Source: Luidia sarsii (Eukaryota > Echinodermata > Asteroidea > Paxillosida > Luidiidae). From it: DNA of 64,000 nucleotides. Numbering within the stretch: position 1 is the stretch's first letter; each line of letters begins with the position of its first letter. The translations under genes were made by a program, and so were the position numbers. This document shows positions 22,930 to 33,739 of the stretch, piece after piece. The notes below the pieces were generated by a model. That model made no database searches. It had not been told where the DNA came from and saw only the letters and a program-made list of their open reading frames with translations. Location: contig OX465115.1 in assembly GCA_949987565.1 (NCBI GenBank), forward strand, positions 13,329,083 to 13,393,082, written 5' to 3'.

Positions 22930-24080
22930 GCATTAACTTCTTATTTCTGTATACGTGTCTAACTACTATATAAGAATCAAAAGGATTTCTTTAATTTACT
23001 GTTAACATTAGCAAAGACTGGCAACCCTTTAGGGATGTTTTTTGGTAGTAACTATAGTATTCATGTTTTCTCTCTCTCTCTCTCTCTATTATTTGCTTGT
23101 TTTGAAATCAGTGCTTGTGTTTATTGATAACCTGAGAAATAATAAATGAAATGAATTAAAATGCAGTCCAACCTCCGATATATACCGTCCATAGAACAAA
23201 GAACTGGATAATTTTATACTTCCCACATTCGTCCCTCAATATTACCGACAGGCTCTGATATATCATAGAGGGCGCCCTCTATATATCGACCGCCCATTTT
23301 TAACGTTAGCTTGCCAGATACAACGAGAGCACGTCCGAACGATTTAGACTTTTCTCCTCATCGCCGCTGACCGTACTTGTCAACGAAACAACCTGGATAT
23401 TTATGCCTGACATCCCACGTCCCCGTGAACTATTTTTAACACCATTTACAGGAGGTGACGCGTACGTAAACCGAAAAGGTAAAAGATAATCGACAGCGCA
23501 GTTGGTTGGGTTTTTTTTGGGGGGGGGGTCAGAGACTGTGACTGAGAACGCGCAATGTCATTTCTATGTAGAAGTTCGCGTGCGCGCTGGCTGGCAATGA
23601 CGTCATTCGTAGTCTACCTTGAACAAATAATACGTAGACGCGTCAGACGCCACGGTAAAAAAAAAAACCAAACACATTAATCGACGAGCGGGGTGAGGCT
23701 TGTCATAAAACAGACACACATGATCAAGTCAATTCAATAATCCTCCCTCCCATCTGACTGCCCAGCGGGACGACCATGCTTCCAGAACTGAACCCCATTC
23801 CGCAGTCATTACGAAAAGCACAATCAGGATGACCATGGTGACTGCAATGATATGACTCAGCCATGCTATAAAACTGGGCCACGGGGCAGGTTAAAGCCGA
23901 CCAAACCGCGAGCCGTACGTACCACCGGGAGATATTTCGTCTGAGACTAAACCTCCACGGTTTGAGGTTACGCTTCTGGCCCTGTCTATACATGTAGTTA
24001 CAATCCGTGCCATAACTAGTGTGGTGTGCGCTATTCATGTATACATGCATGTACATGTAGTTGCCGATGAATTACATGTA
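22930..24080. other. Intergenic, no gene seen
   Basis: A TC microsatellite at 23070-23088 and a T8G10 junction near 23512-23528. No coding support. Confidence 0.45.
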
Positions 24081-24084
24081 TGTT

Positions 24085-24228
24085 CAATTCCGTGTGTAAT
24101 TTGGAACACAATTTGGCCCTATTTGGCCGTGGAAGTGGAGGGATTCTATCCAAAAGCTATCCAAAAGCCAGAAATTCGGCTTGGATGACTCCACAAATGT
24201 GGGGGATTATTTTCTGGGGGTAATTAGC
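24085..24228 (+). repeat. Dispersed repeat shared with 63010-63160
   Basis: TGTAATTTGGA, CCTATTTGGC, AGAAATTCGGCTTGGA and GGGGGTAATTAGC occur in the same order in both places. The family is unknown. Confidence 0.55.
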
Positions 24229-24535
24229 TGAGAGTAATTAATTCTTCTAGTTCTAAGAACACCAAAATCGAAATGAAAATGAGAGATGAAGGTGCAATCT
24301 CCCATTTGGAGTACAGGTACAAGACCTGACGTATACTTTTGGCCGTGGAATTGTTCGCCTCGAAAGTGAGGATTTTACTGCGTTCTATGGGAGCTTGAAT
24401 TTAGTCTTCAGCCACCTTAGGTTACGGCGTGAGACAAATGAGACATTACTATCCACAACTGAGATAGGCCTACTACTAGTACTATCCGATGGATCAGCAT
24501 TGGCTGCGGTTCCCGAGTATAATTATCTATAATTG

Positions 24536-24697
24536 TGATATACAAAAATGTTGCAAACTGCTTACTGACTAAAATTACCAAAATGTAAATCTTAAAATTT
24601 TGTGGGCCTGACGTTTCGATGCTAGCAGGACCTTTCTCAAAGGCAGAGAAAGGTCCTGCTAGGATCGAAACGTCAGGCCCACTAATTTTTAAGATAT
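24536..24697. repeat. Foldback family copy, complete
   Basis: Left tail TTGCAAACTGCTTACTGACT, arms GGGCCTGACGTTTCGATG and complement, GTGGGCC subfamily. Confidence 0.85.
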
Positions 24698-24768
24698 CTA
24701 TAATTGTGCGAGCCAAATCCAGAGCGGCAATCGCTGTGGTGAACCATGAGTTGAACCAAGGAGTTGTT

Positions 24769-25408
24769 AGGGCCCTTTTCCAAAACCCGGCTTAGGCTTC
24801 GGCTCCGGCTTCGTCTCTGTTAACCAAAAGCTGAACACGCAGGTTGGAGTTCCCTGTAGAACTTGAAGTTGAAGCTTTTGATTCCTTTTTTTCAAAACGC
24901 AGTATAACATTCAAAAACCGAAGCCAAAGGCCTCCCATTTTCATGCCTTGTCCTTTAAAGCCCCTCCACAACACTGGTCGAGGTCAGAGAATAGCATCCA
25001 TACGTTGTCTGATCCAACGTATGCATGAAATAGCACACCTGTGAAAATTTCAGCTCAATCCGCCGACCGAGTTTCGAGAAAATCGTGAAAACCGCTTCAT
25101 TTGTTTTTGCGAAAATGCAGAATTCAACGCCGTACTGTTGGGAAAAATCGTTCAGATCTCGATGAGACGTAAACGATTTCTTTTACTCGTTTCTCCCAAA
25201 ATACAACATTTTAGGCAGAAATATTTCAGTGAGAGATTTCTACTATAACCATCTTCAAACTGTATATACGTTTCATGCAAATCTGTGAACATTTCTGTTT
25301 TCCGATCTTACCAATGCTGTGTAGGGGCTTTAAAATGAATGAAAGAAATGGAGATGGAGCCGGAGCACTAGCCTAAGCCGGGTTTTTTTTGGGGAAAGGG
25401 GCCTAGGC
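24769..25408. mobile_element. GGCCC-TIR foldback element hosting a nested MITE
   Basis: Left terminus AGGGCCCTTTTCCAAAACCC with GGCTTAGGCTTCGGCTCCGG; right terminus is its inverted counterpart (CCGGAGCACTAGCCTAAGCC, then GGGAAAGGGGCCT). The element at 24954-25334 lies inside it. Confidence 0.65.
24954..25334. mobile_element. AAAGCCCC-TIR MITE, best full-length copy (381 bp)
   Basis: Ends are TTTAAAGCCCC and GGGGCTTTAAA. It carries no coding capacity. It is the reference copy for the elements at 1613, 18503 and 19797. Confidence 0.75.
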
Positions 25409-25409
25409 G

Positions 25410-27018
25410 AGCTGAAGGAACAATAATACCTCCTAATACATGCACCTCCTTGGTTGGACCGCGGAGGAAGGAAATAATTATGGTTGGACCTTCCACGGTT
25501 GGACCGTGGAAAATTTAGACAGACCACGGACAGACGGAGGAGGCCTTGAAGACCGACACACGACACGCGCATCGATTGCATCGCCTCAGTGTCTACGCCT
25601 TGTTTGCCCACTGCTGGATTGTCCCGGAGCAGCGCGATCGTTACCCCGCCACAGCCGAAAATACAAGAACGAACACCACTCGAGAGGTTACGGCACATCG
25701 ATTCCCCACCGGTTACCCCGACGAAAACACCGGCCCGGAAACAAAAAGCCTTTGGTCAGGGCAACAATGGGAAACCAGCCCATCTCTATTGTGGTCAATC
25801 GATAAATATACTAACCTTCGATTTATTTATAGCGTCGTAACCATGCCGGTTTGTCAACTAAAAAAAAAGAAAAAAAAAAAGAGCGTCCTTCCCATTGGGT
25901 ATAAAAAAAAATGGGCTGCGTTTGTTGAATGTGAATTCACACGAAGTAACGCCCCAAATGGTCGGGAAAACTTCACAGCGAAATCATGCGCTTCGCTTTG
26001 TAAAAAACCTTTCAAACTGTAACTATACAGCTTGCAATGTCAACCAGAAGAAGAAAAAAAACCTGAATGAAATGAACCTGTTGCAGGGTTATCGCCGTCG
26101 TCACTTACACACAAAATGGAAATTGGAACCACGGTTTAGCTGCCAGCGTTTAATCTGTGAGGGTTGTGATTGTTCAGTCGATCGGAAGAACATTTATACT
26201 CGGCTCGAGTTTGTCTGGAGTCGGCCCGGATGTCCCCAAGGCGAGCACGAGTCGCTCCCGAGAACTTTCCCACGGATTTCACGGATGGACATTTCCGAGA
26301 ACGGAAAGAAAAGAGAGAGAGAGAGAGAGGGGAGGGGGAGAGAGAAGGGACGGGGAATTCGACCTTAAAACCACCGGTGGAACTTCCGGGTTCGCCGCAG
26401 CGCGCCGCGGTCAACCGGTTGCTGTTTTTTTCTTCTCGCACGGACCGAGAATACAGCAGTCCGCACGGCGCAGCGACTAGAGTTTATCAAGGGTCGGCTT
26501 GGGTAATTCGATTGACGATCTTCGCACTTCGGTAAGATTAGGCGGGTGCGGGAGATAACGGACTACAGAATGTTTGCAGTTCCCACGCTCTTCTGAGGTT
26601 TCCCAAATAAGTCGGGGTTGGGTGGTTTTTTTTTTAACCCTGTAATACCTTTACGATCCAGAATGAAAACAAAAATGGAAAAAAAAAGAACCCTTGGTCT
26701 CCCGAGCGGGCGCGGACGCTCGCAATGGCGCCGGGTGAAATCGAAGCGGCTCCCCTTGCGCCCAGCTAGCCCAGGTACTCGCGGGACCTGGTCCCACTGG
26801 GTGTGTGACAACGATCAATGATATACTACATTGTATTGAAGAAAGACAGCCCGAAAAAAAATGACTCTGGCACCGGAATTGTCAACAAATCTTTCTTCAG
26901 AAAAAAGAAAAGGTGGTCTGGAACAAGTGGAAGGAAATGTCCACTCCATTTGTGTCGTGTCTTGGGACTAGTCTATAGTGTGGATATCGGAGAACCGCAT
27001 AGTTCTGCTCTGTTTCTG
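25410..27018. other. Intergenic, no gene seen
   Basis: Contains short CCTCC/GGAGG palindromes (25425-25510), a GA tract (26312-26345) and CSL motifs at 26266-26274 and 26579-26587. Open frames of 100-160 codons overlap on several frames and show no domain. Confidence 0.45.
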
Positions 27019-27160
27019 TTCAGCCTATTTCGGTCCACTGGTGGACGAAGGCCTCTTCACCATTTCGCCAAGTTAGTCTATCTTCAGCCAGTTGTGTACA
27101 CTTAATGCCACCAACCTCCCTGATTTCATCTCGCAAAGTATTGTCTCTCAAATGATCGGG
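27019..27160. repeat. Probable LINE 3'-end fragment
   Basis: TTTCGGTCCACTGGTGGACG and AAGGCCTC resemble a phrase I recall from 3' regions of invertebrate non-LTR elements. Recognition is from memory of the phrase only. Confidence 0.4.
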
Positions 27161-27479
27161 TGTGTGGGTACGTTCAGACCTCGTTTTAAATTCGCCAAAA
27201 AACTACCGTTTTAACCCGCTCGGTTTTCTAAAAATGTGTGCCTGATAAACGCTCCGACACCGTTTTACATTTACAACCGATCCGGTTTAATAGCTCGTCG
27301 CTAAAACGCAAATGTAAAACTGCTCGAGAGGAGGGTCTGTAGCCTATTTGAACTGAGATTAAAGCTCTTTTCAGACGACGCTGGAAAAAAATCGCAAGGC
27401 TTGAGAGAGAACTTAGCGAATATAGCATGGGAGGACGTCATACAATAAACAGTTCGCCATTGATTGTCAAGGGTACCGT

Positions 27480-27597
27480 GAGAAATCCTCCGCTAGCGGA
27501 AGATTTGGCCAAAATCTCTCAAAGGGTTCACCAGGGACGTCTGTAACTCTCAGGCATTGGTAACCTTTCACACGGTGGCACTTGTGTAATACTTCTC
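27480..27597. repeat. Dispersed repeat shared with 46210-46320
   Basis: GGTTCACCAGGGACGTCTGT and GGTAACCTTTCACACG occur in both places in the same order, each next to a foldback arm. Confidence 0.55.
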
Positions 27598-27599
27598 AC

Positions 27600-27712
27600 G
27601 CTGCCTTTGAGAAAGGTCCTGCTAGGATCGAAACGTCAGGCCCACTAGATTTTAGATTTACATTTTGGTAATTTTAGTCAGTAAGCAGTTTGCAACATTT
27701 TTGTATATCACT
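27600..27712. repeat. Foldback family, right half
   Basis: CTGCCTTTGAGAAAGGTCCT, then GGATCGAAACGTCAGGCCC and the GTCAGTAAGCAGTTTGCAAC tail. Confidence 0.8.
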
Positions 27713-28244
27713 TCTCACGCATGATACATTTCCTCAAGCCTTTTTTTCTCATGGCCTTTTTTTTTTCTCATGGCTTTCAGAGAATCGTAACGCTTGAAAT
27801 ACGGACAAATCAGGTGATCTCGTTCGGGGAGGGGAAGAGATTCCGAAACGCAACACCGAACTGGCTGCCCGGTAACTGGGAAAGGGAAAACCCACAGGAA
27901 GTACTCGAAGCCACCAGGAAGTCGTTGGTGAGTATTGGGCCGACGAGTATGGTGTCCCATTACAAAAGTCGAAGCAGCGTGGGAAAGTGCACCCTTGGCC
28001 CGTGTGACACTGACTGACAATAATCCGTCCGGATAGATGTGTCGTAATTAGGTGTGTAACGGTTTAATTACCGTAAGCTATGCGAGGACCGGCAATTAGG
28101 TGCGAAAAGGCTGCGGATTGTAACAGAGATATACCCGGAAGTATATGAAGCCATCAGGTGGAGGAACTAGGCTCGTAGATACACGGCCACACAACTATAG
28201 ACACGAAAGTCAGCTCCGGCAACACGGTGGTGTCGTAAAAATGT

Positions 28245-28495
28245 TAACTCTAAGTCAAGCAAACAAAGGAAAAACTGACTGGGAACTTTTGAACAAATTG
28301 AAAAATTGGCAAGGAAAACTTAGACTGGAACGGGACTTGAACGCGAGACCTCTGGATTAACGCACCAGTGCTCTTCCATCTGAGCTATCCAGCCCTTAGA
28401 TGGCCAGCCTTCCGTACTACTAGTCAACTACCCTTTATCGGGGTGGGGGCGCCAGTCAGAACCGAAGCAATGCAACTATGTAAAATATATCTCTT
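28245..28495 (-). repeat. tRNA-derived SINE
   Basis: tRNA-like head on the minus strand (GGATAGCTCAGATGGAAGAG) with a TTCAAGTCCCG B-box region and a conserved AAAAGTTCCCAGTCAG tail. Confidence 0.7.
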
Positions 28496-31135
28496 CTTTC
28501 GTTTTAATTTCGGTGATTATTATTGTATAAAGAAACCCCAAACAATTGCAATCTCCAACACCTATATAAATTATAATACTATGGGGCCTGAAATTGCGGA
28601 AGCAGGGCGTGCATATACCTTTTAGAAAGGTCCTGCAGCTAGGATAGAAACGTTAGCCCTTTGGAATGGTCGAAACTCGGCTGTTCTAATTCAACAGAGC
28701 ACACTATAGTATAGAACTGAGTATGAGCGTCTTCCGTTGTGGCGCCAATGTTGCAATATGTACTGCATACAGTACTTGAAACGGCAAGATAGAATTTGGC
28801 CACGTCGCAGAGTCCAGTGCATGCTACATATTTGAAGCCGAACAAAATGACCACACAGTAGACGAGTAAATATCGACTGAATAAAAACACACATTAAACC
28901 GAAACACACTTTCCGAGGAAAAAAAAAAACTGCCCAATGAAGTCGTAAAACGATCCAAAGGCAAACTGAAAGTGGCCGTTTTCGTTCGATGAAGTCATAA
29001 ATGGATTCCTTTGTAGAGCTCGAGAAAAATGGCGGCATTCTTCCAGGCAGCGACCGCGGTGTGAAATGGGCTCTTTTGTTGCCTCCGAGCAAAACTCGCG
29101 TTCCCTGTCTTTCTCCCTCTCTCTCTCTCTTCTTTTTTTCCCCACGCGCTCCCCATCCTCATAAAATGTCCCCGCTCGGCTTCCAAATGAGACGGACGGG
29201 TCTCAGCAATAAATCGGCCGTTGAAAAAAAGCAGGACTAATGGAATTATTGGTTCGATCCGTGATAAATCTGGATCTTTGAAAGGCGTGTCGTGTCGGGC
29301 GTTCGGTGGGAGCGTATACGGCCTCCTTTTGAAGCAGCCAAGCTCCCTCCTCGCTCGACCACAGAGAAAAAGGACATTATTATTATAGACCAACTCGCGG
29401 ACCTCCAGTTAAGCTCTTTGGGTCATTTAAGTCCACCGATATCGTGCGCCTACATTACTTCGACAAAAAGCCACACTCGATTCTTCTTCTTTTTTTTACG
29501 ACGTGGTAAGTTTCATCTCGGTAAGTTATAACCCATAATTACCAGTAGGACCGCCGCAGACAATACTGCATAGAGCAACCGCATCCTCCAACCAGTGGAT
29601 TTGATACGGGGGATACAAAACAAAGGAGGTATGAACGCTTCTGAAGCAACAGGTAGGCCATTCTGAGCCCGCCCGCTAATACCTCCACGGTTCAACCATG
29701 GTTGGTTGAACCAAGGAGGTATTTGGGCTCGCCTAATACATCCTTGGTGGAACCATGGTCCACATGGTTCAGCCGTGGACCACGGTTGAACCATATACAG
29801 GGGTTGAGTCTATTTTTACCTCCATGGTCGAACTAGCAAACTGAAATTCCAAAAGCAGCGTCGTCAAAAAGGAAACAGGGACAGTGTCCGTGACTACCGA
29901 GGGAGGTCATGCATGCGTAACGAATCAACCCGCCCAGGCGACCAACTAGCTACCTCCCTGCCTCTCTCCGAGGTCCCCCTCCCCTCCCCCCACCCTCCCC
30001 TCTCCTCCCCCCTCTCCCTCTCTCGAATTCCGACAGTCAAGGAGCGTGGGAACACGCGCTGGTCCAGAAACCTAACCCTCCCCCGGCAAAAGACGCCCGA
30101 TCGCCTCCTGCACCTAATTAGTATGAGAAAGCCCCGCGACACGCGACGCTTATTATTTTTTTTTTTTAGTGGGGGGGGGTGCCGGGTGGACGGGCTGGAT
30201 TTTTCCGGTTTGAGGAATTCTTGACTCATGAATTGAAGTGAAACTTCGAAACCTGACGGACGCTGAATGAGTGCAGGGATTGCGTTTCCGGTGCTATTGT
30301 ATAAGGGTGGGGGGGTGGGATGGGGTAGGGTGGGTGCGGGTGGGTTGCGATTTACCGAAATACAGGGCCCAGGGCGGGGCGGTGGGCCGGACCGGCCGAT
30401 CGGGCCGCTTCCCACAGACCCACGGAGGTAGGGGAAGCATGCACCGACTCATACAGGTGTTAGTGCCGCGGGCCGAGAGAAATTAATGAGTCGGTAAAAC
30501 CCGTAAAACCCCCCTTCTTCCTCCACGGTAAAACAGACTGAATCCACCCGCTCGCAGACTCAACTTCCAAGGCTCGATAAAAGCCGGTTGTTCGGAGACC
30601 ACCCGTTGTTCCTCCTTGCATGCAGCGCGTGCGTGGATGCCCAATAGAACAGCCCACCCCCAGACCACACGCCGGCCGTCTTCCTCCGCAGACGCCGAGA
30701 CGAAAAGTATAAAACAAATGTGCAAGCAATAATAATATCTGGGGAGGCGGACAATCAATTTTTTTTAGGGGGTTGGCTTGTCTTCCGAGGCCCGTAGCGT
30801 CTTACGGACGGACCAATCCGGGGTTCTATGCAGTGTTTAATCTCTTGCACATGTCTTCAACTTTGTTTTTAGACTTTTAGAGGGGGGGGGGCTCAGATTC
30901 AGCTTTGATTCTGGGCAGGACTTCAACCATAATCTGTAGAGAAAAAATTACTCGGAGTCCCATGACACGGACAGGATTTACGACTCCGATTTCTGAGCAG
31001 ATCCGTTTGTGGAGAGAGCGCACACAAGTGAGACCTATATATAGTTCTCAGTTGTGGTAGTCATTTGCCCTTGGAGACCGAGACTCAATGAGCAGTGAAG
31101 GTTTCTTTCTGTTCGTTGATAGGCTATGACTGTTA
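28496..31135. other. Intergenic with short foldback relics, no gene seen
   Basis: A foldback fragment at 28621-28665, CCTCC/GGAGG palindromes at 29680-29800, a T12-G10 junction near 30157-30178 and a CSL motif at 30045-30053. No coding unit is supported. Confidence 0.45.
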
Positions 31136-31139
31136 TGAG

Positions 31140-31362
31140 TAATTTGCAAAAAATGATGCCAACTGCTTACTGGCTAAAATGACCCAAGTGCCAAAAAAAA
31201 AAATCGGAAGTTAGGAGGGCCTGACGTTCCGATCCTATAGCACTTAGCAGGACCTTTCTCTCTGCCTTTGACTTTGAGATATGCTTTGAGAGAGTTCCTG
31301 AGTGATGGGGCTCTGAGAAAGGTCCCGTTGGGATCGAAGCGTCAGGGTCTCCTAATTGTTTG
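31140..31362. repeat. Foldback family copy with expanded spacer
   Basis: Left tail CAACTGCTTACTGGCT, arms GGCCTGACGTTCCGATCC and GGGATCGAAGCGTCAGG, separated by a longer loop. Confidence 0.7.
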
Positions 31363-31619
31363 GATATGTCAATTGATATCCTAATGAAGTTCCTAAAGGG
31401 GACTTAGAGGTGATGACCTTTGACGAGGAAAACATGCACCATTGTCCCCCGTTACGACATGACTAGCCGAACCTTCTAAGTTCTATAAGGTCAGCCTTTG
31501 GGAGTAGTATGCCAGTATTTGGGATAACTGAGTTACCTATATGATTATGAAGATGGTATTTTGTGTAAAAAAATGCCAGGCAATGTTTGGAATCGTACCT
31601 TCCTGTACCCTGATCGAAA

Positions 31620-31725
31620 CGTCAAAGATAGCTCAGATGGAACTTGGAAGAGCACTGGTAGCCGGTTAATCAAGAGGTATCGGGTTAAAGTCCCGGTCCA
31701 GTCAATGTTTTATTCGCCATTTGTT
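31620..31725 (+). repeat. tRNA-derived SINE fragment
   Basis: GATAGCTCAGATGG, AGAGCACTGGTAGCCGGTTA and GGGTTAAAGTCCCGGTCCAG give the same head as the copy at 28245, in the opposite orientation. Confidence 0.55.
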
Positions 31726-32245
31726 TTCCCAATTCGATACGTGCAGTTTGTTCATTCACCTTGCGCGAACGGTGGTCCACCAAAACGGCAAAAGATAATA
31801 ATTTTTGTACAGATCACCAAATCCGCCTACCCTCCTCTTCCTCCCATAATACTAGCAAACCGTGTGTCTGTGACCTTACGGTCATCCCCTTGTGTGGTCA
31901 GCTTGAAGCAACAAACGAACAATGACCAGGCGGACCGTACCGGAGGACTGGTCCTCGTCCGCAGCTCTCAATGACGACCGTAATTCACTCGGCAGTCAAA
32001 TCGCTCGCCAGACACGTCTGAAGACTGAAGGGGGTAAGTATTATAGCCAGGATGCCCGGCACAGCTCCACCGGGCGCCCTCTCCCTGCAACGGCGCCGGG
32101 CCCCGGCAATTGCGAACGGCAAAAAAAGGAGAGGATATTCAGATACCGTATAGTACCCTTTTTTAATAGAATATTTTAGGGTCTACTGGTGCCATCAGGG
32201 TTGATGAAAAGCCGGCCCGATATTTCAACATCTCACTTGATTGGA

Positions 32246-32408
32246 AATGTCAAAAGTTAGAGGGCCTGACGTTTCGATCCTATCGGGACCTTTCTCAAAG
32301 GCCGAGAAAGGTCCTGCAATAGGATCGAAACGTCAGGCCCTCTAACGCTTGTGATTTATGTATTGCAGGTCATTTTAGTCAGTGAGCACTAGCAGTTTGC
32401 AACAGTTG
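32246..32408. repeat. Foldback family copy, complete
   Basis: Arms GAGGGCCTGACGTTTCGATC and complement, AGAGGGCC subfamily, with a GTCAGTGAGCA tail bearing a small insertion. Confidence 0.8.
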
Positions 32409-32875
32409 TTTTGGTATATTTTCTTCTTGATTGGAAATGTCACAATATAGAATTAAGTAAGATGGAGTAGGTGCCTAAACTTTTAGGCAGTCAACCCAAA
32501 CCAAGGGGCCGGAGACACAATGCTCCTGTCAGCACATGGACTTTTTTCGGTAAAACTTTTAGTTTTACCCAGGCGATGGGAACTTTTCCAATTTCGCACT
32601 GGACATTTTTTTTCCCGTAAACGTTCCAGAGACGATGGGAACTTTTCCCTTTTTAAGTACAGTGCGGACAGCCTGGGACGTTTTCCTCTCTGTTAGTTAC
32701 TTACATGTACTTTCCTCGAGTGTAGCGGTTACTTCTACCGGCCAAAATTGCTGCCCGTGCACTTTTTTCCCCCCGAGACGATAGGTCCAGTGCGGACAGA
32801 GCAGGCAGCGAGGGAGTCGGTAAAACCATGGAGGTACAACTAAACGCGGCACGCTAGAAAGCGTATACATCCGGC

Positions 32876-33735
32876 CATGTATCCGGCCGGGGAGGGAGGG
32901 CGGGAAGGGGTAGAGGAGATGGGAGGCGGAAGGGAGACGGGGAGGGAGGCGAGAGGAGAGGAGATGGAGAGGGAGTGAGAGGGTGAGGGAGGGCGAGAGA
33001 GGGTAGGGAAGCAGGCTGGGTGGGGTGGGAGGGAAGAGGGAGAGAGATGCTGAGACTAGGGTGAGAGAGGGAAGCAGGCTGGGTGTGTGGGAGGGGGAGA
33101 GCTAGGAGAGAGAGAGGGTGAGGGAGGGTGAGAGAGGGTAGGGAAGCAGGCTGGGTGGGGTAGGAGGGGAGAGGGAGAGAGAGGGTGAGGGGTGAGAGAG
33201 GGTAGGGAAGCAGGCTGGGTGGGGTGGGAGGGTAGAGGGAGAGAGAGGCTGAGACTAGGGTGAGAGAGGGTAGGGAAGCAGGCTGGGTGGGGTAGGAGGG
33301 TAGAGGGAGAGAGAGGCTGAGACTAGGGTGAGAGAGGGTAGGGAAGCAGGCTGGGTGTGTGGGAGGGGGGAGAGAGAGAGTGTGAGGGAGGGTGAGAGAG
33401 GGTAGGGAAGCAGCATGGGTAGGGGTAAGAGGGGAGAGGGTGAGAGAGGGTTAGAGGTGAAAGAGGGTAGGGAAGCAGGCTGGGTAGGGTTGGAGGGGGA
33501 GAGGGAGAGAGGGTGAGGGAGGGTGAGAGAGGGTAGGGACGCAGGCTGGGTAGGGGTGGGAGAGGGAGCGGGAGAGAGGGTGAGGGAGGGTGAGAGAGGG
33601 TAGGGAAGCAGGCTGGGTAGGGGAGGAAGGGAAGGAGGAGAGTGGACGGAGAGAGAGGGTGAGGGAGGCAGGCTGGATAGGGCTGAAGGGAAGGAGGCGG
33701 GGCGAGTGGAGGGGAGGGGAGGGGAGTCAGACGAA
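32876..33735. repeat. G-rich minisatellite with 60-70-bp units
   Basis: About a dozen units marked by GGGAAGCAGGCTGGGT at 33007, 33070, 33140, 33205, 33273, 33340 and onwards. Long serine/proline/leucine frames on the minus strand are compositional. Confidence 0.85.
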
Positions 33736-33739
33736 TCGA

